Source: Amphritea sp. (GTDB taxonomy: Bacteria; Pseudomonadota; Gammaproteobacteria; Pseudomonadales; Balneatricaceae). Taken from it: a stretch of 50,746 bases of DNA. Positions within the stretch are counted from its first letter, which is position 1, and every line of letters begins with the position of its first letter. The notes under the pieces were generated by a model. That model did no database searches and was not told where the DNA came from. It worked only from the letters and a program-made list of their open reading frames with translations. The position numbers and the translations under genes were made by a program. Location of the stretch: assembly GCF_016744155.1 (NCBI RefSeq), contig NZ_JADGEW010000029.1:1-50746 (forward strand), written 5' to 3'. Shown here piece after piece: positions 44,771-50,746 of this stretch.

Positions 44771-45403
44771 TTATTTTTGGATGGGACGAATATTTAAAAG
44801 AGATACAAACATCGAAATTACAATTGTCCCAAACATAAAACAAAAACCACTTTGGAAAAGGCATACAGACCAGGTGAGTAAGTTTGCCGGTTGAAAAGCT
44901 CCTGATAATGTAAACTGCATATTCATTGCTTGAATTAGCGGCCAGACAGGCAGTGCTAGCTGAGTATAATCTGGAATGTTAGTGAAGCTTCCTGTTAGGG
45001 CATAAATCGATGCAAATAAAAACATAGCGGTTATGTAGTTAACTAACCCTAAAACAATCGCTCTGCCTGAGGCAGCAACCATCGTTCCTTCAGTGATCTT
45101 ACAGATTCCAAATAGAATTACCCCGAGCTCTTTATTCAGTATTCCTAGTACTCTAAGTAACAACGGTATTGCAAACCAGACATGTAACACTGGGGTGAGA
45201 AAAAATAAAATGATAGACCCAAATAGCCAGTAGACAATATACCTTTCAGATAGGAGTAACCTCTTAGTCCTCCAAGATATTTGCTCTGGTGTTCCTTCGG
45301 TATTTTCAAATTCTCGTTTCTTTAGATAGCTATCTACCCACAAGTAAGGAGATAGTCCGTAAACTCCTCTAATAGTTGCTTTTACAGTGTCAGCAAATTG
45401 CAT
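44771..45403 (-). CDS. Hypothetical multi-pass membrane protein
   Basis: A 210-residue protein with about four hydrophobic helices (YIVYWLFGSIILFFLTPVLH, IVLGLVNYITAMFLFASIYA and others) and a short N-terminal cytoplasmic region. It starts five bases after the stop of the metallo-beta-lactamase-fold gene and is the last gene of a three-gene minus-strand run. I recognise no family. The arrangement recalls Yip1-like small membrane proteins, but no motif confirms that. Confidence 0.6.
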   Translation of the reverse strand: MQFADTVKATIRGVYGLSPYLWVDSYLKKREFENTEGTPEQISWRTKRLLLSERYIVYWLFGSIILFFLTPVLHVWFAIPLLLRVLGILNKELGVILFGICKITEGTMVAASGRAIVLGLVNYITAMFLFASIYALTGSFTNIPDYTQLALPVWPLIQAMNMQFTLSGAFQPANLLTWSVCLFQSGFCFMFGTIVISMFVSLLNIRPIQK

Positions 45404-45408
45404 TTCAT

Positions 45409-46137
45409 TTATCGCTCAATATTAATAAGCTGGCCCGGAAACAACAGGGCTGAATGATTCAGGGAGTTAACTTTTTCGATGCCATGGCCAATAATGTACG
45501 AATCATTATCTAAGAATGGGTTTACTTCTTCCAGGCTAGCATGCCACCTGTTGCCAAACTCTCTCGCATCATAAATTGAGTACTTGCACTGAGTTATTTT
45601 GCTATAAAGCTCAGGATATAAGCCACTGTCAGCGGTGTACCCTATTAATGGAACAGATTCAGTTAGATCTTTTTGTTGATAGATGACAAAGCCAAAACAG
45701 CATTCAGAATGTTGGCCAACATAAAACGCGATTGAGAGGTTGTCTGATAATTGAATTTCTTCTTCTGGTAAGGGCGAAACCCATTGCGCTAATTCCGAAC
45801 TACAATATAGATCCAAATGCTCTGCTATTCTATGCTTGCGAAGGCGTTCCGAAACTGGTTTGGCAGAATAGATACACAGTTGCTTCCCTTGAGCTTCTTC
45901 AACGCGTAAAACAACAGGAAGCTCACCAGCATGATCTGTATGGTTGTGGGTAATAATGATCTTGTCTGGAATCTGGTAACCATAGCGTTTAAGGCTACGT
46001 GTTACTCCCAGTCCTAAGTCAACTAAACAGAATGGCTCATCGTTTTTTAATATTATAAAGCTGCTGCTGCAGTGCCCTTCATACACGTGAGCCGCACCAC
46101 CTGCGACACCTAGTACTAGAATGCTGAGTTTATCCAC
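45409..46137 (-). CDS. Metallo-beta-lactamase-fold hydrolase
   Basis: A 242-residue cytosolic protein starting at GTG, with AAAGGG six bases upstream. It has the metal motif THNHTDHAGELP (HxHxDH), later metal ligands in GYTADSG and a GHGIEKVNSLNHSALL C-terminal histidine segment. The fold resembles RNase Z or phosphodiesterase-type members of the superfamily, whose substrates range from RNA to small phosphodiesters. It lies in an operon-like run between two membrane proteins, so it may serve a membrane-linked function. Confidence 0.78.
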   Translation of the reverse strand: MDKLSILVLGVAGGAAHVYEGHCSSSFIILKNDEPFCLVDLGLGVTRSLKRYGYQIPDKIIITHNHTDHAGELPVVLRVEEAQGKQLCIYSAKPVSERLRKHRIAEHLDLYCSSELAQWVSPLPEEEIQLSDNLSIAFYVGQHSECCFGFVIYQQKDLTESVPLIGYTADSGLYPELYSKITQCKYSIYDAREFGNRWHASLEEVNPFLDNDSYIIGHGIEKVNSLNHSALLFPGQLINIER

Positions 46138-46215
46138 TGAGGCCCTTTGTAACGGTTGTGTCTAAAAGCAAGAAGTTATACAGCGCTCATTATGAACGCG
46201 GCATGACTGTTTTAG

Positions 46216-46800
46216 TCAGAATAGCTTTTCAGGGGAAGCATCAATTTTATTAACTATTGAAAATTCAAGGGCTTCTTTCTGGCTATGAAAGTAATAATGA
46301 CTTAGAGGTCCGTTAGATATTTTCCACTTTTTATCGGGGGTTTTTACTGTCTCATCGAATGCATCGATAGCATCATTCTTTGCGTTCTCTATCGAGGTCA
46401 CTGCTTCATATGATTCATTTTTGGCAAACAGGTCTTTAAGGTTTATCAGTGTGACTATTAGAGCGATGGGATATACAGCAGCCCCGATGAAGTAGAAAAA
46501 TGCTACTTTGATCATTTTTAATGCAGAGCTGTGTTTATCAGAGTTGAAAATTGCCACTCGTATTGAAAGCTCACTTTTCTTAGCGCTATAAGATCCACCC
46601 ATTAACGTCGTTGCTCCTAATGCCGCAAGAAAGTTAACCATAAATAGACCAGCCAAAGCGAAAACTCCCCAGCCAGTATAAAGAAGCCAGTCCTCAATAC
46701 GGTTTTGCTCAGCGTATTGAATGACTCCAAAAGCAATGGCGAACATTATGGCTGTAACAATGGAGTCTTTTACTGAGTTAAGCATTGCTTGCTTACGCAT
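46216..46800 (-). CDS. Hypothetical membrane protein
   Basis: A 194-residue protein with three or four hydrophobic helices (IVTAIMFAIAFGVIQYAE, GVFALAGLFMVNFLAALGAT, FFYFIGAAVYPIALIVTLIN) and a cytoplasmic C-terminal tail ending with HSQKEALEFSIVNKIDASPE. The gene lies 78 bases upstream of the metallo-beta-lactamase-fold gene on the same strand and is probably the first gene of that operon. No family is recognised. Confidence 0.6.
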   Translation of the reverse strand: MRKQAMLNSVKDSIVTAIMFAIAFGVIQYAEQNRIEDWLLYTGWGVFALAGLFMVNFLAALGATTLMGGSYSAKKSELSIRVAIFNSDKHSSALKMIKVAFFYFIGAAVYPIALIVTLINLKDLFAKNESYEAVTSIENAKNDAIDAFDETVKTPDKKWKISNGPLSHYYFHSQKEALEFSIVNKIDASPEKLF

Positions 46801-47031
46801 GGTGAAGTCCTTTTGAATACTACGATAATGGAATTATATTGATTTTGTCTAATGTTGCAACGCAAAAAAACAGCAAGTGTGTTGATCTATTTATGTAGAT
46901 ATCTTACTACTTGTTGTTCTTGTGGGAACTTGTAGAAGTAACTGGGATTGTATCCGTGATGGAGAGATCTTTACTGGACTGGGTTTGGATATCTATCAAC
47001 TTGGGGAAGGTGTCATCAGGGCTTGTTTGTG
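46801..47031. other. Intergenic region before the decayed duplicate
   Basis: About 230 AT-rich bases that should contain the promoter of the minus-strand run. I see no gene, repeat copy or RNA. Confidence 0.4.
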
Positions 47032-47372
47032 GCGTCTGAGTTTGTCATGAATGGGCTAGGTTATTCCCAAATTGAGCAATACGGCTGGCAGTAACTTTTA
47101 AGATATTAAGTTTATGTTTTTAAAGGGTTTGTGTGATTGTTTGAGCTGGTGGATCGAGAGGGATGCAGATTTAGCGTCGTTGTATACGACTCACACTTCG
47201 CTGAAGTAGCCACTGCAGGTGTTTGATGATAATTTTAGATATAACACTTCTTTAGCGTCTACCGCGATATGGTATGACAGCTCTGATGTACCCGAAAGGG
47301 TTGGGCGGGAAGCCACTTTATGACTCGTAGATTAGGGAGGTTTTCTGGTGGTTCTTTCTTTGATGTATTTAT
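47032..47372 (-). pseudogene. Decayed copy of the gene at 31409-31762
   Basis: The minus strand matches the intact copy over about 340 bases. The start codon is changed (ATA for ATG at 47372), one base is missing in the AAAGCGGCTTCC segment, and the frame then meets a TGA where the intact gene continues with YREQWIAF. The block ELSYxIAVDxxEVLYLKLSS is still readable. This is a clear pseudogene of an interspersed duplicate. Confidence 0.8.
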
Positions 47373-47455
47373 TGGTATCGCCTTAATGAGGATTTTGTGC
47401 TTCATATATGGTGGGTGTTTTATCGTGATTTCTAATTCGTTGTGAGGGATGTGGT

Positions 47456-48406
47456 ATGGAATGGGTGCTTTGGGGTATTGTGATATTGGCTGTTATTGGT
47501 TTTATTGGAAAAGCGCAAAAGAATAAAGATAGTAAGCCAGAAGTATCAAATGGCTTATCTCAAGAAAAATTAAGCCAAGATGCTGTCAAGATAGAGGTTT
47601 CAAATTATCAAGCGGCCATAGTAGACCTTGCAGCCCTCCTGATGGTGTCTGATGGCGTAGTAGAAGAAGCTGAAATTGAGATGGTTTTTGAACTGATTGA
47701 GCATGATGACTATCTGTATGATAAAGCTCTATGTGCTGAAAATCTTATGTTTAAGATCGAAGAGCTCCAATCAGAACATAAAAAATCACCTGTGGCATTC
47801 AAGTTAAAAGCTGTTTCTATTATGCAAGCGGCTTCATCCCTAAAAAGTCTAGTCGAGCAGGATCGTGTTCTTGTGTTTCTTGAGTCATTATTGGATTCGA
47901 TTAAAGAGGGAGACCGTAATAAGGCTGAGCTGATATATGAAAAGATAAAGAAGAAAGTTGAAAGTGTTGCTACTATTTCTTCGTCCGAGGCTGCAGAAAT
48001 GTATATTATGAAAAGTGGTAATGCAGAGGCTATTGCCGAGTTCTCTAGGATGAAAGCACATCCTAAACATTATTCTAGAAATTTCAAAAAGGCAGCAAAA
48101 TCAAATTCAGTTATGAAGACCGCTTTGGGGGTTTTCACAGGAGTGATAGCAGCTAGTTTAGTGATGGGTGCGATAAATCAGGTTCAATTGGATCAGGCTT
48201 TAGCATCTTTCGATCAAGACCTAGAGAGTATGGGTGGAATAGATGCTATAGATGTTTCGGAAGAAGCGATGCCTCTTGAAGGTGTTGCAGGCATTGGTGC
48301 GAATAATGAAAGCTTAGCTATGGGGTCAATGGAGGGTGTTGATACCTCTGCGGTTGAAGAGCTTGATGCTGGTGGGATCTTTGATGATTTAGATATTTTT
48401 GGGTAG
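47456..48406 (+). CDS. TerB-like domain membrane protein
   Basis: A 316-residue protein with an N-terminal membrane helix (MEWVLWGIVILAVIGFIGKA), a TerB/DjlA-like helical domain (about 45-165, including ALLMVSDGVVEEAEIEMVFE, a D-G-x-V-x-x-x-E metal-type motif), a second hydrophobic segment (about 225-242) and an acidic C-terminal tail rich in Gly, Met and Asp. TerB-like domains occur in tellurite and phage-defence systems, but also in unrelated proteins. The start ATG follows GAGGGATGTGGT. The function is unknown. Confidence 0.7.
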   Translation: MEWVLWGIVILAVIGFIGKAQKNKDSKPEVSNGLSQEKLSQDAVKIEVSNYQAAIVDLAALLMVSDGVVEEAEIEMVFELIEHDDYLYDKALCAENLMFKIEELQSEHKKSPVAFKLKAVSIMQAASSLKSLVEQDRVLVFLESLLDSIKEGDRNKAELIYEKIKKKVESVATISSSEAAEMYIMKSGNAEAIAEFSRMKAHPKHYSRNFKKAAKSNSVMKTALGVFTGVIAASLVMGAINQVQLDQALASFDQDLESMGGIDAIDVSEEAMPLEGVAGIGANNESLAMGSMEGVDTSAVEELDAGGIFDDLDIFG

Positions 48407-48419
48407 ACAGTAGAGCTTG

Positions 48420-48520
48420 AAAGAAAGATCTGGGGTAGCTGTATACAAGCTAAAACAGAAATGAGTGTATACCCCGGTGAATAATGAAATTACTTCGTTA
48501 AGGATCAGCGAAGGGAAGTA
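48420..48520 (+). repeat. Interspersed structured repeat, copy 3 (3' end cut)
   Basis: GGGGTA (48432-48437) pairs with TACCCC (48470-48475), and TAATGAA (48482-48488) pairs with TTCGTTA (48494-48500), the latter with one G-T pair. The copy stops at 48520, where a long inverted repeat begins. Confidence 0.8.
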
Positions 48521-48573
48521 ATTGGTGCTATGCCGGAGGGCATATTTGATAAATACTACGGCACAGCACCAAT
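48521..48573. terminator. Long hairpin between convergent genes
   Basis: ATTGGTGCT (48521-48529) and AGCACCAAT (48565-48573) pair perfectly. After a one-base mismatch, TGCCG (48531-48535) pairs with CGGCA (48559-48563). It lies between the TerB-like gene and the following minus-strand gene and could stop transcription from both. Confidence 0.55.
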
Positions 48574-48580
48574 TCATCAG

Positions 48581-49858
48581 CTATCGGTTACTAGTCAATA
48601 AGCGTCGATAGCGTTTTAAATTCTTAGTTGTTTCTCGTTTCTCTATGTTGTGGTGGATGATTCTTTGTTCATTTTCATTGAGCTCAATATTGAGCTGGCT
48701 TAATGCCTTGTAGCCTTTGAATGTCGAAGTGTAAGCCCATGCGGTATAGCCCATTTCATCTGCCTGCTGAAGGTCTCCTCCGAGTTCTTTGAAAATAGAT
48801 ATCCAGAGCATGAAATTGTTAGCTGATTTCTCTGAACGGTTAAAATGCATCACTAATTCAGAGAGAACGTTTTGGGGCTTATATGGGCTTTGAAGCCACG
48901 CTAACATCGCGTCTTCGTGATCATCTTGGATGGTGCGAATGCTGTGCTGAACGGTGTTAATAAAACTGATACCACCGTAGTTACTGTTAATATCTACGCT
49001 GTATGCTTTCAGATCTGAAGTTACCTCCTCAAGGATAAGTCGTTTGTTAGATTCAAAGGCAATAAAGTCAATGACCACTTCCGATAGTTCATATTCCTCT
49101 TTTTCGGCCTGAAGCGTTACATACTGGTACAGTGCAAATATTCCGCCCAGCAATACAATAACTATAACTATATATGCGCCTTTGGAAAAGAAGCCCCTCA
49201 ATATAGCGAGTACAGGTTTAATAGTTACGAAGTAGAGTGCTCTATAGGGGAGCGTAGCAGCATATAGCCATTTATTTCTTGGTCTATTCGTTAGTTGGTG
49301 TTCGCACTGCTCGTTTGGTGTAAAGAACATGGCTAAGAGCAATGGCAAGCCTAATACAGCAGGCCAAATTATTTTATATACCTCGAATACCCGGTTTAAC
49401 ACATTACTTTCGTGGATATTGGTAACCGAATATAGGTCAAAAAACATTGCGAATTGATGTAGCTCTCCAGTGAATATCATGTATTCGAAGGCGAGCGTAG
49501 TTGCACCGCCTAAAATGATCCATAAGATAAGCTTGAGTACCGACGATTTGTACAGCGCTGAAATACTTGTGAAGCGGTATGTTTGCAGGGTGCTATCTGC
49601 ATCACTGTTCGGAGTTTGGCTCGCAAGGTTTGCAATAGATCGGGTTGTCGTTATGAAATGCCATAAAAACACCACAAAAATAAGCACAGGAAGCACCGCT
49701 AGAAGTAGAAATGCCGCCATGGTGATTGCTATCAAGGGGCCAAGTGCTGCACCTCCAGCTTTGACCGGATCGATTTGGTCTTTGGCGGTATACTGATTAA
49801 TGACCCTACCACTACTATCCTTGACGGTGACATTGTGATCAGAGGTATATTTACCCAT
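48581..49858 (-). CDS. Hypothetical multi-pass membrane protein
   Basis: A 425-residue protein. About five hydrophobic helices (LIAITMAAFLLLAVLPVLIF, LKLILWIILGGATTLAFEYM, VLGLPLLLAMFF, YIVIVIVLLGGIFALYQYV) occupy residues 35-250. The C-terminal 170 residues are soluble and helical. The N-terminal sequence HNVTVKDSSGRVINQY suggests a short beta hairpin. No known family is recognised. It is convergent with the TerB-like gene. Confidence 0.6.
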   Translation of the reverse strand: MGKYTSDHNVTVKDSSGRVINQYTAKDQIDPVKAGGAALGPLIAITMAAFLLLAVLPVLIFVVFLWHFITTTRSIANLASQTPNSDADSTLQTYRFTSISALYKSSVLKLILWIILGGATTLAFEYMIFTGELHQFAMFFDLYSVTNIHESNVLNRVFEVYKIIWPAVLGLPLLLAMFFTPNEQCEHQLTNRPRNKWLYAATLPYRALYFVTIKPVLAILRGFFSKGAYIVIVIVLLGGIFALYQYVTLQAEKEEYELSEVVIDFIAFESNKRLILEEVTSDLKAYSVDINSNYGGISFINTVQHSIRTIQDDHEDAMLAWLQSPYKPQNVLSELVMHFNRSEKSANNFMLWISIFKELGGDLQQADEMGYTAWAYTSTFKGYKALSQLNIELNENEQRIIHHNIEKRETTKNLKRYRRLLTSNR

Positions 49859-49996
49859 CTATATGATCTTCCTTAACATATTAATTTCGTGTGCCTTTAT
49901 CCCTGAATTAGTATGCTTTGTAAATATGATAAAAGATAAATTATTGATATTTATGATATTAGTAAGGATGATCACAAAAGGAGGTCGAACTTAGTA

Positions 49997-50039
49997 AGAA
50001 TAAAAGATCCGGGGTAGCTGTATACAAGATAAAACAGAA
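49997..50039 (+). repeat. Interspersed repeat, 5' part only (direct repeat 1)
   Basis: Forty-three bases are identical to 50694-50736. The sequence is the first third of the interspersed repeat and stops at ACAGAA, where the duplicated gene unit begins with GCTCGCATTAATT. The two copies flank a unit of about 650 bases. Confidence 0.8.
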
Positions 50040-50109
50040 GCTCGCATTAATTTATTCACTATGCATGATATGAGATACAGTAAGTAAAAAATATTAGAGA
50101 GAGAACCGT

Positions 50110-50601
50110 ATGAGTGTTTCTGGACTAAAATTGCTAATTTTCACTTTCGCTTTTACCGTTAGTGTCAGCGCTATTGCCGGGTCTGGGCCATCGAGAGAAC
50201 AGACGATTGATTATATTGAAATGATGCGTATGAAGTATGGGCGGGACTCAATTTTCAGCATAAAAGAAGATAGAAAGTATTTGAGGTTTGAGCGCATAAC
50301 CTATGGGGATAATATTAAAACTCAAATGGAAGTTGCCAATGTTGAAAAGGTTATTCTTGCGGCAACTACCGGAAGTTATATTGTGAAATTGAAGTGCAGA
50401 CGGTTTACAAAATGTTTCACACATTTGAGTGATTACGGTGACTCCCAGTACGACCAAGAGAAGTTATTTGAGATACTCCCGCTTTCTAACGAAAGTGAAG
50501 CGTTAGCTCGAAAAGTGGCTAAGGCGTATATCCACTTGTTCAAATTTTACGGTGTTGAATTGATCTTAGAAGATAAAATAGTTAAAGAAGACCTGTTCTG
50601 A
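50110..50601 (+). CDS. Secreted hypothetical protein, copy 2 of a duplicated unit
   Basis: A 163-residue product starting MSVSGLKLLIFTFAFTVSVS (GAGAGAACC upstream). The N-terminal 50 and C-terminal 40 residues are nearly identical to the 43898 copy. The middle (residues about 55-125) differs strongly, for example YLRFERITYGDNIKTQ against YLMLDRTRDGVDFRTQ. The same upstream and downstream DNA is kept, so it arose by duplication. It lies between two direct repeats and is the last gene of the window. The function is unknown. Confidence 0.7.
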   Translation: MSVSGLKLLIFTFAFTVSVSAIAGSGPSREQTIDYIEMMRMKYGRDSIFSIKEDRKYLRFERITYGDNIKTQMEVANVEKVILAATTGSYIVKLKCRRFTKCFTHLSDYGDSQYDQEKLFEILPLSNESEALARKVAKAYIHLFKFYGVELILEDKIVKEDLF

Positions 50602-50693
50602 TTTAGTTTTTATTCTAGATAGGAAAAATTGGAAACTATAGGAATGAATGCAGTATGTATCTATGAGAGGGCACTAGAATCCGCTTAATAGCT

Positions 50694-50746
50694 AGAATAA
50701 AAGATCCGGGGTAGCTGTATACAAGATAAAACAGAAAAGAGTGTAT
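50694..50746 (+). repeat. Interspersed repeat, 5' part running off the window (direct repeat 2)
   Basis: Positions 50694-50736 are identical to 49997-50039. The sequence then continues AAGAGTGTAT as in the complete copies, so a full repeat probably follows beyond the window end. Confidence 0.8.

Noticed and set aside
39467-50746. Interpretation of the interspersed repeats as integron attC sites with gene cassettes
   Set aside because: The copies lack the RYYYAAC/GTTRRRY core pair at their ends, genes between them point in both directions and are not one per repeat, and no integrase is present.

Overview
The window reads as a chromosomal segment of a marine-type gammaproteobacterium. The gene families (M18 aminopeptidase, RluF, ModABC, RNase R, PotABCD-like transporter, PBPRA1643-type SEC-C protein, DUF1840) would fit an Oceanospirillales relative, but that placement is an inference from protein style and no database was searched. 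There is no rRNA, complete tRNA, IS element, CRISPR array or phage module.

Positions 1-11,400 hold housekeeping and metabolic genes: the 3' end of an FKBP-type isomerase, an M18 aminopeptidase, RluF, a divergent cupin-XRE regulator/BenE-type transporter pair with two repeated operator-like sites, several small conserved proteins, a TrmH-family methyltransferase, DUF1840, a HEPN-motif protein and modABC. Positions 11,500-16,150 (minus strand) are a PotA-D-B-C-like ABC importer operon. RNase R follows. Positions 20,300-27,350 hold cyclic-di-GMP genes: a 1073-residue zinc-ribbon/PAS/GAF/GGDEF/EAL protein, a membrane diguanylate cyclase and a decayed GGDEF fragment, plus a LysR C-terminal relic and an MDR oxidoreductase. 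Positions 27,400-31,155 carry a Na/Pi symporter with a small coiled-coil partner, next to a PiT phosphate transporter.

The most unusual block is 31,968-37,463: six co-directional, tightly spaced genes ending in a strong hairpin. They encode a GspE/PilB-type ATPase with a C-terminal receiver-like domain, a very large TTG-initiated type IV pilin-like protein with a Gln/Pro/Val linker and Cys-rich tail, a single-pass membrane protein with repeated SLDDLL-like motifs, two small unknowns, and a secreted protein with a phage tail-collar/pilus-tip-like module. No platform protein, prepilin peptidase or secretin is present, so this looks like a dedicated pilus or adhesin module that borrows core parts from elsewhere.

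From about 37,700 onward a succinate-semialdehyde-type dehydrogenase and an aromatic-ring flavin hydroxylase are followed by an AT-rich accessory tract (41.9-50.7 kb). It contains small secreted Cys proteins, membrane proteins of unknown function, a metallo-beta-lactamase-fold protein and a TerB-like protein. A structured interspersed repeat (about 120 bp) occurs at 39.47, 44.49, 48.42, 50.00 and 50.69 kb, with a degenerate copy near 25.63 kb. Two copies lie next to tRNA-like relics, and one gene unit is duplicated between 43-bp direct repeats. Together these suggest past rearrangement and integration in this accessory region.
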